Positions 27,743 to 36,313 of a stretch of DNA of 64,000 nt are shown piece by piece. How positions within the stretch are numbered: position 1 is the first letter of the stretch; every line of letters begins with the position of its first letter. This DNA is from a virus. Below the pieces are notes generated by a model. The model ran no database searches. It worked only from the letters and a program-made list of their open reading frames with translations, and was not told the DNA's origin. The translations under genes were made by a program, and so were the position numbers. The DNA lies in IMG/VR virus record IMGVR_UViG_3300033273_000460, positions 43,771-107,770 of that record; one strand, written 5' to 3'.

Positions 27743-30622
27743 ATGGCAATCATTCTTAGAGCAAGTAAAAGTGTTCCACTTACGTTTACTGAAATGGACG
27801 GAAACTTTAGTGACCTTAATTCTCGTACCACAACACTTGAAGGTGCACATATCAAGAATGTAAATGGTGTTACTGCCAACAGTAGCAATGCTATAACAAT
27901 AGATACAGATGATGTTGGCGAAGGTTCTACCAATCAGTATTTTACAAATGCAAGAGCAAGAAGTGCTATCAGCATCACTGATGCAGGAGGCGACGGAAGT
28001 CTTAGTTACAACAGCAGCACTGGTGTAATAACATACACAGGTCCTAGTGCAGCAGAAGTAAGAGCACACATCAGTGCAACTAGTGCGTCTGGTGTTACTT
28101 ACACAGCCGGCACAGGTGTAATTGCACTTGCTAGTATACCAAACAGTAGTATCACAAACAGCACAATTACAGTTGCAGGTGACAGTGGCAGCACTGCTAT
28201 AGACTTAGGCGATACATTAACAGTAACAGGTGGTAGTGGACTTGAAACCAGTCAAAGCGGCGATACTTTAACAATAGATGTAAGTGCAAATGGTATCAAT
28301 GATACACACATTGATTTTGGTACAGGCGCTAACCAAGTAAGCACTGCTGATCTTCCAGAACAAACTAATTTGTATTACACAGATGTTAGAGCAGATGCAA
28401 GAATTGCTGCAGCTAATCTAACAGATCTTAATGATGTAACCTACAGTTCACCAACCACAAACTATGTGTTGACATGGACTGGTAGTCAATGGGAAGCACT
28501 AGCAGCACCTGGTGCAGCAGGCGGTGAAGTAAACGTAGGTATCAACGTAGGCGGCTACAATGAATTGTTCAAAGAAAAAGCAGGCGTTGAATTGCGTTTC
28601 CGCACAATAGATCATGGTGATAATTTAAGCATCACACAAGGCACAGACACACTTACAATCAACACAGTTGCAGCGCCAGAGTTTGGCAACATCAAAATTG
28701 GCGGCAACACCATTGAAAATATTAGCACAAACAGCAACATTGCATTGGTGCCAAATGGCACAGGTGTTGTAACCACAGACGGTGATCTTCTACCAGCAAG
28801 TGATAGCGCATATGACCTAGGTGCAGTTGGCACTGAATGGGCAAATGCATACATTGATGATGTAACAGCAACAAACTTAACAGGTACGATACAAACAGGT
28901 GCACAGCCAAACATTGTTAGCATTGGTGCACAAACTGCTAACATCAACATGAACAACAACAAGCTCATCAATGTTACAGATCCTACCAGCGCACAAGATG
29001 CAGCAACCAAAGCATATGTTGATTCACAACTGCAAACACAAGACACACTTCAAGAAATTACAGATAATGGTGCAACCACAACAAACACCATCACTGCAAA
29101 TGGCTTTACCACAGATGGATTGACTGTTACAGACAACAACATTCAAACCACAAGAAGCAACGACAACATTGTGATGTTGCCAAATGGCACTGGTGTTGTT
29201 GAAATGCGCAGTGCTGTGGCAATGAGCACAAACAAAATTACAGGTGTAGGTGATCCAACCAGTGCGCAGGATGCAGCAACCAAAGCATACGTTGACGGTG
29301 CATTGTCAAGTGGAACAACAATCTTCACACTGCAAGCAGACAGTGGATCAAATGACACAGTGCTAACAGGTGACACTATTGACTTTGAAGGCACAGCAAA
29401 TGAAATTGAAACAGTTGTAACCAGTAATAAAGTTACTTTTGGATTACCAAATGATGTAACAATTACTAATAACTTAACCATTGGCGGCAACTTTACTGTA
29501 AATGGTACAACCACAACAGTAGACACAACAAACTTAAACGTTACAGACAGTTTGATTAGACTTGCAGTGGGCAATGAATCAAGTGATACACTTGACATTG
29601 GTTTTGTTGGACACTATTATGATGGTGCAAACACATCACACGCTGGTTTGTTCCGTGATGCCAGTGACGGCAAATTCAAAATGTTCAGTGCATATGATGC
29701 TGAACCAACTGCTAACACAATTAATATTGCAGATCCGCTGTTCAGACTTGCAACACTACAGTTAGAAGCACTTGAAATAGGTGCAACAGATGATCCAAGT
29801 TTACACATTCGTGGTTCAAGCATCAGCACAGTAAACACAAACCAAAATCTTACCCTAGACACAGCAGGCAGTGGTGTTATTGAACTTAATAGTATTACAA
29901 ATGTTACAGGTGATGTAACCCTCAAAGCACAAAGTGACCTACGCTTTGCTGATAGTGATAGTAGTAATCATGTTGGTTTCCAAGCACCTGCTACAATAGC
30001 AAGTAATTTAATTTGGACGCTGCCAGATGATGATGCCAGTGTAAGCGGTTATGCACTAGTTAGTAATGGATCAGGTGTATTGAGTTGGGCAGCGGCTGGC
30101 GCAGATGTTTCTGCAGATGCTAGTACAAACACAGATTTCAATGTATACTTTGCAAGCACTACCAGTGGCGTACTTACTGCAGTAAAATATGATACAGCAT
30201 TGCACTACAACCCAAGTACAGAAACACTTACAGCAACAAACTTTGATGGTGTTGCTACCAGCGCACAATATGCTGACTTGGCTGAGATTTACACTCCAGA
30301 TGTGGATTATTCACCAGGCACAGTTGTAACCATAGGCGGTACACAAGAAATAACTGCAGCAAATCACAACACACAATATCTAGCAGGTGTGATATCAACT
30401 GCTCCGGCTTATTTGATGAACAGTAACGCAGATGGACAAGCAGTTGCACTGGTTGGTCGTGTTCCGGTGCTGGTTGTAGGTGCGGTAAATAAAGGACAGG
30501 CTGTTTTTGCAGCAGACGGTGGTGTAGCAAGTACAAATGGACAAGGACCTATTGTGGGTATTGCGCTAGAATCAAGCAGCAACACCGAGGAAAAACTTAT
30601 TGAATGTTTGTTGAAAGTATAG
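27743..30622 (+). CDS. Tail fibre protein with shared C-terminal domain
   Basis: A 959-residue fibre. The N-terminus (LRASKSVPLTFTEMDGNFSD) is a common marine T4-like fibre attachment start. The shaft contains NQYFTNARARSAISITDAGG-type repeats, NLYYTDVRADARI, and two copies of DPTSAQDAATKAYVD (about residues 413 and 504), also visible at DNA level. The last 120 residues (from SAQYADLAEIYTPD) form a domain with GTVVTIGGTQEIT and VISTAPAYLMN that recurs at the end of the second fibre in this window. It resembles fibre-terminal domains related to intramolecular chaperone/Peptidase G2-like folds; that last assignment is tentative. Confidence 0.85.
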   Translation: MAIILRASKSVPLTFTEMDGNFSDLNSRTTTLEGAHIKNVNGVTANSSNAITIDTDDVGEGSTNQYFTNARARSAISITDAGGDGSLSYNSSTGVITYTGPSAAEVRAHISATSASGVTYTAGTGVIALASIPNSSITNSTITVAGDSGSTAIDLGDTLTVTGGSGLETSQSGDTLTIDVSANGINDTHIDFGTGANQVSTADLPEQTNLYYTDVRADARIAAANLTDLNDVTYSSPTTNYVLTWTGSQWEALAAPGAAGGEVNVGINVGGYNELFKEKAGVELRFRTIDHGDNLSITQGTDTLTINTVAAPEFGNIKIGGNTIENISTNSNIALVPNGTGVVTTDGDLLPASDSAYDLGAVGTEWANAYIDDVTATNLTGTIQTGAQPNIVSIGAQTANINMNNNKLINVTDPTSAQDAATKAYVDSQLQTQDTLQEITDNGATTTNTITANGFTTDGLTVTDNNIQTTRSNDNIVMLPNGTGVVEMRSAVAMSTNKITGVGDPTSAQDAATKAYVDGALSSGTTIFTLQADSGSNDTVLTGDTIDFEGTANEIETVVTSNKVTFGLPNDVTITNNLTIGGNFTVNGTTTTVDTTNLNVTDSLIRLAVGNESSDTLDIGFVGHYYDGANTSHAGLFRDASDGKFKMFSAYDAEPTANTINIADPLFRLATLQLEALEIGATDDPSLHIRGSSISTVNTNQNLTLDTAGSGVIELNSITNVTGDVTLKAQSDLRFADSDSSNHVGFQAPATIASNLIWTLPDDDASVSGYALVSNGSGVLSWAAAGADVSADASTNTDFNVYFASTTSGVLTAVKYDTALHYNPSTETLTATNFDGVATSAQYADLAEIYTPDVDYSPGTVVTIGGTQEITAANHNTQYLAGVISTAPAYLMNSNADGQAVALVGRVPVLVVGAVNKGQAVFAADGGVASTNGQGPIVGIALESSSNTEEKLIECLLKV
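28979..29022 (+). repeat. Fibre shaft repeat, copy 1
   Basis: A 44-bp segment coding for DPTSAQDAATKAYVD, nearly identical to the copy at 29252-29295, 273 bases further on. Differences are mainly silent. Such repeats can promote fibre rearrangement. Confidence 0.8.
29252..29295 (+). repeat. Fibre shaft repeat, copy 2
   Basis: Second in-frame copy of the segment at 28979-29022. A more diverged form (DPTANLGVATKQYVD) is present in the other fibre. Confidence 0.8.
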
Positions 30623-30626
30623 TATA

Positions 30627-31286
30627 ATGTCTGAACAGGGTAAAAATATGCAACCAGAAAACAAAAAACCACAAACACCACTAAAAGAAAACAGCGGCGT
30701 TATGATGGAAGGACACATCAGAATCTTTGATCCTGAAACTGGTGAAGACATTGTAAACAAACGCAATGCCATACACTATGAAAATATGAGTGAAGCACTT
30801 GCTCTTAGTGTATCAAACAAAACCACAGGTTTTATTCATGAAATGGCGTTTGGAAATGGCGGTACCAGTGTTGATCCAACAGGCGTTATAACATATTTGC
30901 CAGCAAACAGTAGTGGTGCAAATGCAAGTTTGTACAACCAAACATATTACAAAGTAGTTGACGACAACAGTAGTCTTAACACAGACCCGGGTCGTAACAA
31001 ATTGACAGTTAATCATGTAGCAGGCAACATTTACACAGATATTGTTGTAAGTTGTTTGCTTGATTACGGCGAGCCTAGCGGACAGCAGGCTTTTGATAAC
31101 ACCAGTAATTTCAATGAAACTTATACATTTGACGAGTTGGGATTGAAGAGTTGGGTAGGGACAGTGAACACAGGAAAACTGCTTACACATGTTGTTTTCC
31201 ATCCAGTCCAAAAAAGTTTGAACAGACTTATACAAATTGATTATACAATCAGAATTCAAACACTAACGAATTTAAGTGCAGTATAA
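30627..31286 (+). CDS. Conserved virion structural protein
   Basis: A 219-residue protein. The block GHIRIFDPETGEDIVNKRNA followed by IHYENMSEALALSVSNK, then GFIHEMAFGNGG, is shared with unnamed structural proteins found among the fibre genes of marine T4-like phages. It starts four bases after the first fibre's stop and precedes the second fibre, so a role in fibre attachment or assembly is possible. I do not recognise a domain of known function. Confidence 0.65.
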   Translation: MSEQGKNMQPENKKPQTPLKENSGVMMEGHIRIFDPETGEDIVNKRNAIHYENMSEALALSVSNKTTGFIHEMAFGNGGTSVDPTGVITYLPANSSGANASLYNQTYYKVVDDNSSLNTDPGRNKLTVNHVAGNIYTDIVVSCLLDYGEPSGQQAFDNTSNFNETYTFDELGLKSWVGTVNTGKLLTHVVFHPVQKSLNRLIQIDYTIRIQTLTNLSAV

Positions 31287-31305
31287 TGTATAGTTATATT
31301 TGTGG

Positions 31306-31313
31306 CATAAATA
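31306..31313 (+). promoter_or_regulatory. Late promoter-like CATAAATA before the second fibre
   Basis: CATAAATA lies 26 bases before the ATG of the second fibre in a 53-base gap, with one mismatch to the late consensus. The spacing resembles that before gp48. Confidence 0.6.
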
Positions 31314-31339
31314 ACATAATAATGTGGAGTTAAAGAAAC

Positions 31340-32794
31340 ATGGCATATACAGTAAATAAAACCAACGGTGCTGTATTAGCAACAGTAGCAGATGGTACAA
31401 TTGATACCTCAACTGACCTAGTACTTATAGGTAAAAACTATGCAGGTTATGGTGAGTTCCTAAACGAAAATACTGTTAAACTATTAGAAAATTTTGCTAA
31501 TACCAGCGCACCTAGTTCACCACTAGCAGGTCAATTGTGGTGGGATACAACAAACAGTCTACTTAAAGTTTACAATGGTAGCAGTTTCAAAACAATTAGT
31601 GCAAGCACAGCAAGTGCTAGTGAACCAACCAGTAACGTTACAGGTAACCTTTGGTGGGATACCACAAACGGACAGTTGAAAGTTTACAATGGTAGTAGCT
31701 TTGTTACAATTGGTCCAACTTTCACTGCAGCACAAGGCACATCAGGTGCTATTGTTGAGACTGTTACGGACAGCGGTGCAACAGATCATGTTGTTGTTAA
31801 GTTATATGCAGGCGGCACAGTAGTTGGCACAGTCAGTAAAGATGCTCAATTTACTCCACAAGCAGCTTTATCAGGCTTTGCAACAATCAGCCCAGGTATC
31901 CAAGTTAGCACAACAGTAAGTGGTGCCAAATTCCAAGGTACAGCAACAGATGCAGATGCACTTGGCGGCGTTGCAGCAGCAAACTATTTGCGCAGTAATG
32001 CAAACGACACCACAAGCGGTACATTAGGTGTATTAAATGACACAGGTCTAAGCATTGGTGTTGATCAAGACTTAACAGTAAGTGTAAGCGGAAGCAATGT
32101 ACAAGTTAAAAACGTAACCACAGACGGCGACATCATCTTTAATGTAAATGATGGTGGTAGCGACACAACTGCAATGACAATTGATGGTGCAACATCAAGA
32201 GTCACAGTGGCAGGCGATCCAACAGCAAACCTTGGTGTTGCAACAAAACAATATGTTGACAACTCAATCAGTGCTGGTGGCGCAACAAGTCCACTACTTG
32301 CAGATGGTAGTGTACAAATCCAAGGTGTGCTACGTCCAGATGGTAGTGGTACACGCGACCTAGGCACCAGTGGTGCTCCTTTTGCAACCATTTACGGTGA
32401 ATCAACTTCAGCACAATATGCTGACGTAGCGGAAATGTTTGCACCTGATGTACAGTATGCGCCCGGTACAATTGTAGCACTTGGTGGTGCTGCAGAAATT
32501 ACAGCAGCCAATGATGAACTTGCCGAAGATGTATTTGGTGTTATCAGTACAAAACCAGCATACTTAATGAACAATGCACTAGCAAACGGACAACCAGTTG
32601 CTGTTGCAGGTCGTGTGCCGGTTCGTGTTGTTGGACAGATAAATAAAGGTGATAGACTAGTAAGTGCAGGTAACGGCCTTGCAAGAGCAGCAGCCGTTAG
32701 TGAAGCAAATTCATTTAATGTTATTGGCCGCGCACTTGAATCAAAGACAACTGTAGAAGAAGGCACAGTGGAAGCCTTTGTCACTATTAATTAA
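31340..32794 (+). CDS. Second tail fibre protein
   Basis: A 484-residue protein. Residues 30-130 carry two copies of a GQLWWDTTNSLLKVYNGSSF repeat (second copy GNLWWDTTNGQLKVYNGSSF), common in phage fibres. A DPTANLGVATKQYVD element follows near residue 294. The last 130 residues (from TSAQYADVAEMFAPD) are clearly homologous to the end of the first fibre, with PGTIVALGGAAEIT and VISTKPAYLMN. Two different shafts thus carry the same tip, suggesting a shared trimerisation or maturation function. Ribosome binding site GGAG precedes the ATG. Confidence 0.85.
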   Translation: MAYTVNKTNGAVLATVADGTIDTSTDLVLIGKNYAGYGEFLNENTVKLLENFANTSAPSSPLAGQLWWDTTNSLLKVYNGSSFKTISASTASASEPTSNVTGNLWWDTTNGQLKVYNGSSFVTIGPTFTAAQGTSGAIVETVTDSGATDHVVVKLYAGGTVVGTVSKDAQFTPQAALSGFATISPGIQVSTTVSGAKFQGTATDADALGGVAAANYLRSNANDTTSGTLGVLNDTGLSIGVDQDLTVSVSGSNVQVKNVTTDGDIIFNVNDGGSDTTAMTIDGATSRVTVAGDPTANLGVATKQYVDNSISAGGATSPLLADGSVQIQGVLRPDGSGTRDLGTSGAPFATIYGESTSAQYADVAEMFAPDVQYAPGTIVALGGAAEITAANDELAEDVFGVISTKPAYLMNNALANGQPVAVAGRVPVRVVGQINKGDRLVSAGNGLARAAAVSEANSFNVIGRALESKTTVEEGTVEAFVTIN

Positions 32795-32808
32795 TCGGAG
32801 AATAACAA

Positions 32809-33747
32809 ATGGCATATACATCTGGTGATACCATACTAGACGATCACTACAATGATTTTGCAACAAGCGTTAATGCAATATGGGGCACAGGATCAAGTGT
32901 TCGTGGTTATGGGCAAAGCAGTACAGTAAGTAGTGTCAGTGCTGGTACTACAATTACTGCTACACAATGGTCCACGCTATTAGATAGAATAAGAAGCATC
33001 AGTGATCACCAAGGCAATGATGCCAGTATAACAATTGACACAGTGACAAATCCTAGTGCAGGTAACACAATTAGTGCTTTTACAACACTTAGTACAGATA
33101 TTGGAACAATTGATACCAGTGCTGCAGCCGCAGCAAATGCCGCAGGTTTTGGAACTGCAATCACTGATACAGCAGCTCTTTCTACTTCACTTACAGGAAC
33201 CATTACACAAACTGACACACTTACATTTGCAAGTGCAGATGCAATGCGTTATGGTTTTAATGCAGGTGGTAAAATTGAAGTTAGTTGGAATTTAAGTGGT
33301 GGTACTGCAGATGACAAGTACAACAACTGGGTTGCACTAGCAACTGCATGTGGTACATATCAAATTTTTGCAAACACCAGTGGTAAGTCAGGTGGTAGTG
33401 GATCTCCAAACGTCAACCTTACCGATGAAGGTTTCTATGACATGAGTACTAGTGCAGTAGCATCCTTTAGACAGTATGAAGATACAGCACCTTACACAGC
33501 CAGTTATATCCAACTTAATACTCAACTAAATGCTGCACCTGGCAGTGCTACAGTGATGACACTGACCAGTTATTGGGTTGATGGCGCAGCAGATCAAACC
33601 AGTTACAACAAAAACATCTACAACGTGCTTGATCAGGTTGATGGTACAAAAACAACAACATTCAGTTGGTACCCACCAGCAACCACTTATCTTACAGCAA
33701 CGTGGGGAACACCTACTTGGTCAACCACAGTTAACTCACACGCATAA
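32809..33747 (+). CDS. Conserved virion protein of the fibre region
   Basis: A 312-residue protein starting MAYTSGDTILDDHYNDFATS, a start common to unnamed structural proteins of marine phages, with a helical segment SVNAIWGTGSSVRGYGQSS and a Thr/Ala-rich stretch at about residues 95-140. The C-terminal half is beta-rich and ends with TYLTATWGTPTW. It is translated from a GGAG site 14 bases after the second fibre. It is the last gene before the hairpin/promoter at 33.77 kb, so it closes the late structural block. Confidence 0.65.
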   Translation: MAYTSGDTILDDHYNDFATSVNAIWGTGSSVRGYGQSSTVSSVSAGTTITATQWSTLLDRIRSISDHQGNDASITIDTVTNPSAGNTISAFTTLSTDIGTIDTSAAAAANAAGFGTAITDTAALSTSLTGTITQTDTLTFASADAMRYGFNAGGKIEVSWNLSGGTADDKYNNWVALATACGTYQIFANTSGKSGGSGSPNVNLTDEGFYDMSTSAVASFRQYEDTAPYTASYIQLNTQLNAAPGSATVMTLTSYWVDGAADQTSYNKNIYNVLDQVDGTKTTTFSWYPPATTYLTATWGTPTWSTTVNSHA

Positions 33748-33768
33748 GAGTCAAGCACATAAAATAAA

Positions 33769-33797
33769 TTGACAGGGCCGCAAGGCCCTGTTATAAT
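33769..33797 (+). promoter_or_regulatory. Perfect consensus sigma70 promoter of the accessory operon
   Basis: TTGACA (33769-33774), exactly 17 bp, then TATAAT (33792-33797), with TG one base before the -10 (extended -10). Six bases later is the ATG of the first operon gene, so the transcript is predicted to be leaderless. This is the strongest promoter pattern I found. The spacer is almost entirely a perfect inverted repeat (separate entry). Confidence 0.85.
33772..33791 (+). other. GC-rich perfect hairpin inside the promoter spacer
   Basis: Eight-base stems ACAGGGCC and GGCCCTGT enclose a GCAA loop (GNRA type). It lies 24 bases after the stop codon of the last structural gene. There is no run of T after it, so it is not a textbook intrinsic terminator, but it could protect the 3' end of the late mRNA, act as an operator for a dimeric repressor, or both. 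Confidence 0.75.
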
Positions 33798-33803
33798 GAG
33801 TAC

Positions 33804-34118
33804 ATGGAAAATTTAGAACAATTTGCAAAGCAACGTCTTGACTGGAATCGTCAACGACTAACACTGCACGAATCACAACAGGCAAGATTGACAGTACCAC
33901 ACAATGGTGGACTGTTCACTGTAGACATGACACTGTTGGTGTATTTGCGTACATCAACTGTTGACACTTGCATACTAGTAGACAGTTATGGAAATCCTGT
34001 GCAAGTGGATGTGCAACAACTGCTAGAACTGTGCGAACAGCGTTGGCAGGAAGTTCTCAATGATTGGCACAATCAATATCAAGAACTCAAACGCATAAGA
34101 AAGGTAGAACAATTATGA
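33804..34118 (+). CDS. Hypothetical protein, first gene of the accessory operon
   Basis: A 104-residue protein of unknown function. It is mostly helical and charged (LEQFAKQRLDWNRQRLTLHE at the start, a Trp- and Glu-rich helix at the end), with a short hydrophobic beta stretch FTVDMTLLVYL in the middle. There is no membrane segment or signal peptide. The ATG is the first possible start after the promoter and the next Met is at residue 42, so a leaderless start is likely. The stop overlaps the following ATG (ATGA). Confidence 0.6.
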   Translation: MENLEQFAKQRLDWNRQRLTLHESQQARLTVPHNGGLFTVDMTLLVYLRTSTVDTCILVDSYGNPVQVDVQQLLELCEQRWQEVLNDWHNQYQELKRIRKVEQL

Positions 34119-34294
34119 GTGATGGACCATTTACATCAGAATTTGATATAGATCTAGAAGGTGTGGTAAGACGTGAATTAACTACATATCGTTATGTAGA
34201 CGGTATGATGCGTATGGAAACTGTTACAAGAGTATACACTGGTAATGACTATAACGACAGTAGTGCAAGTATTCCACTACCGGAGATCAAATAA
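34115..34294 (+). CDS. Small hypothetical protein (59 residues)
   Basis: Short acidic protein starting MSDGPFTSEFDIDLEGVVRR. The ATG overlaps the preceding stop (ATGA), which decides the start over an upstream in-frame one, and a ribosome binding site (AAGG) lies upstream. No domain is recognised. Its stop overlaps the next start (TAATG). Confidence 0.6.
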   Translation: MSDGPFTSEFDIDLEGVVRRELTTYRYVDGMMRMETVTRVYTGNDYNDSSASIPLPEIK

Positions 34295-34461
34295 TGGAAC
34301 CAGTAGATCCTAGCAAAAAACATTTTTATATCAGTATGGTAAAAAGTGCTATACGCATTTGTGCTGGCGGAGTCTTGTGCTTTATGGGCAATGATTTCTT
34401 AATTGTTACTGGTGCGCTCATAATTGCAGCAGAAGTATTAGGCATAGCGGAGGAACTGTGA
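34294..34461 (+). CDS. Small membrane protein (55 residues)
   Basis: A 55-residue protein linked by overlapping codons on both sides (TAATG before, GTGA after). After a short charged start (MEPVDPSKKHFYIS) it has two adjacent hydrophobic stretches: residues 19-31 (AIRICAGGVLCFM) and 35-51 (DFLIVTGALIIAAEVLG). This looks like a small inner-membrane hairpin. The function is unknown; a membrane anchor for operon products is possible. Confidence 0.55.
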   Translation: MEPVDPSKKHFYISMVKSAIRICAGGVLCFMGNDFLIVTGALIIAAEVLGIAEEL

Positions 34462-35240
34462 GCAAAGGATGTCTACTGTTAGCAACCAAACATGAGTCAA
34501 TTGATTATATTGGCATGGCCAAACTTGCGGCTGCACTGGTAGAAAAACATCTCAACATACACACTCACATACACATTGGCGAACAAGTAGAAGGCAATGT
34601 GCGATCGTTTCGTTGGGAAGATGGTACTGTAGAAAACGTGCAATGGTATAACAGTGATAGGCCATGTGCATTTGATATTTCTCCTTTTGAGGAAACACTG
34701 CTTGTAGATGTTGATTATCTCACATTTAATAACAGTCTAGCAGGTGTGTTTGGTAGTGACAATGAGTTCTTGTGTTATGACCGTGCTTGGGATGTCACGC
34801 AAACAGGCACACTCAACAACGAAACCTTTATGACACGCAATGGTCTGCCCATGTTGTGGGCAACTGTGATATACTTTCGTAAAACAGAACTAGCACACAA
34901 CATATTTGAAACTATGAAGATGATACAAAATTCATGGGGATACTATAGTAAACTTTATGGATTTATGGGAGGAAAATATCGCAATGATTTTGCTCTTACA
35001 ATAGCACACCAATTAATGAATGGATATACCAACAACACATGCACATTTGATCATGCTCTTGCAACACTGGGTACAGAAGATACAGTGTATGGTGTGCGTG
35101 ACAATCAACTGTTGATACGCTATAGACATGGTGTAGAACAAAATGCACTACGCCTACAAGATACAAATCTACACTGCATGAACAAACGTTGTTTGCAGGA
35201 TGAACAAATACTAGAAGGACTGTGGAAACTTGCAGCCTAA
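34458..35240 (+). CDS. Glycosyltransferase-like protein (GT-A type)
   Basis: A 260-residue protein starting at GTG overlapping the previous stop. FEETLLVDVDYLTFNN (about residues 77-92) holds a D-V-D motif after a hydrophobic strand, as in GT-A glycosyltransferases that bind a nucleotide sugar through a metal. The N-terminal CLLLATKHESIDYIGMAKL resembles the start of the next protein, which is a diverged paralogue. There is no signal or membrane segment, so it probably acts in the cytoplasm. Donor and acceptor are unknown. Confidence 0.55.
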   Translation: MSKGCLLLATKHESIDYIGMAKLAAALVEKHLNIHTHIHIGEQVEGNVRSFRWEDGTVENVQWYNSDRPCAFDISPFEETLLVDVDYLTFNNSLAGVFGSDNEFLCYDRAWDVTQTGTLNNETFMTRNGLPMLWATVIYFRKTELAHNIFETMKMIQNSWGYYSKLYGFMGGKYRNDFALTIAHQLMNGYTNNTCTFDHALATLGTEDTVYGVRDNQLLIRYRHGVEQNALRLQDTNLHCMNKRCLQDEQILEGLWKLAA

Positions 35241-36045
35241 AAACGGACAGGGCTTTTTAACCTTTGCACACAACACACCAGATGTTGATTATGTCAACAT
35301 GGCATATCTGTTGGCATTGAGCATAAAGCGCAGTTGCAGTATCAACAACTTCAGTGTTGTAGTTACAAAAGGCACAATGTTAACAGATGCACAACGTGAT
35401 GTATTTGATCATGTGATAGAAATACCTACCACACCTCTATTCTACAGCGAGTGCCTTGCTTGGAACTTGACACCCTACAAGGAAACATTTAAACTAGAAT
35501 GTGACATGTTGGTTCCGCGCAGCATTGACCATTGGTGGAGTGCATGTAGACTCAGTGATGTAGTGTTAACCACATGTGTTAGAAACTACAAAGGAGAGAT
35601 TAGTGACAACAGGTTTTACAGGCGTTATTTTGATGCCAACAATTTGGTTGATGCTTATAATGGGTGTGTGTATTTTCGTTTCTCACAAGATAGCAAAACG
35701 TTTTTTGATACAGCACAATCTGTTTATCAAAACTGGGATCTATATCGCGACAGGGTGCTGGTTGGTAGTAACTATCCTAGTGCTGACACAGATGTTTGTT
35801 TTGGTGTTACCGCAGCACTTTTGGATATATTTTCCTGTACTCTGCCATTAGACTTTCCAACTTTTACACACATGAAAGGTGCGATAAACGGCTGGAAATC
35901 ACACATGGACTGGCGTGATGCAGTGCAATGGCACATTGATGATGAACACAATTTGTTTGTTGGCGGAGTTGCACAACAGTATCCTTTCCACTACTACCAA
36001 AAAGACTTTTGTACACCTGAATTGATTGCACACTATGAGTTTTAA
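35230..36045 (+). CDS. Glycosyltransferase-like protein, paralogue of the preceding gene
   Basis: A 271-residue protein with a TTG start overlapping the previous gene by 11 bases. FLTFAHNTPDVDYVNMAYLL parallels the opening of its neighbour, and TPYKETFKLECDMLVPRS (about residues 79-96) takes the place of the D-x-D strand, with E-C-D. A later DTDVCFGVTAAL block may be the second acidic motif. Two adjacent paralogues suggest sequential transfer steps or a heteromer. Assignment is by motif only. Confidence 0.5.
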   Translation: MQPKNGQGFLTFAHNTPDVDYVNMAYLLALSIKRSCSINNFSVVVTKGTMLTDAQRDVFDHVIEIPTTPLFYSECLAWNLTPYKETFKLECDMLVPRSIDHWWSACRLSDVVLTTCVRNYKGEISDNRFYRRYFDANNLVDAYNGCVYFRFSQDSKTFFDTAQSVYQNWDLYRDRVLVGSNYPSADTDVCFGVTAALLDIFSCTLPLDFPTFTHMKGAINGWKSHMDWRDAVQWHIDDEHNLFVGGVAQQYPFHYYQKDFCTPELIAHYEF

Positions 36046-36313
36046 CAACAAATACGGACTAGAATTTAGAATAACCTACAACGATGCAGGAGAACTAACC
36101 AGCGACAAAATTACTGCACGACCAGAAGAGGTTTGGGAACAGTCATATATAGTTGTAGAAGAACATTTTAGCAAACGACCTGGTCACAGAGTTGTAGATG
36201 GTTCTCTCGTAGAAATTGATACCAGCATACACATATATCACAAACCTGCACGTGGTATATTGATCAACAACAATCCATATTTTTGCAAAGAGGAAATCAA
36301 TGACGCAAGTTGA
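36035..36313 (+). CDS. Small hypothetical protein (92 residues)
   Basis: Starts MSFNNKYGLEFRITYNDAGE. The ATG at 36035 is preferred over a TTG nine bases earlier. It is beta-rich with several aromatic residues (WEQSYIVVEEHF, HIYHKPARGILINNN). No family is recognised. It overlaps both neighbours by about a dozen bases, so it is part of the coupled operon. Confidence 0.5.
   Translation: MSFNNKYGLEFRITYNDAGELTSDKITARPEEVWEQSYIVVEEHFSKRPGHRVVDGSLVEIDTSIHIYHKPARGILINNNPYFCKEEINDAS

Noticed and set aside
28612-29598. Minus-strand open frames of 144-151 codons inside the first tail fibre
   Set aside because: Their Ser/Val/Pro-rich translation mirrors the repeated fibre codons; no start signal or promoter is seen.
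33772-33791. Hairpin as a classical intrinsic terminator
   Set aside because: The stem is strong but TATAATG follows instead of a T-run, so I list it only as a hairpin of unknown role.
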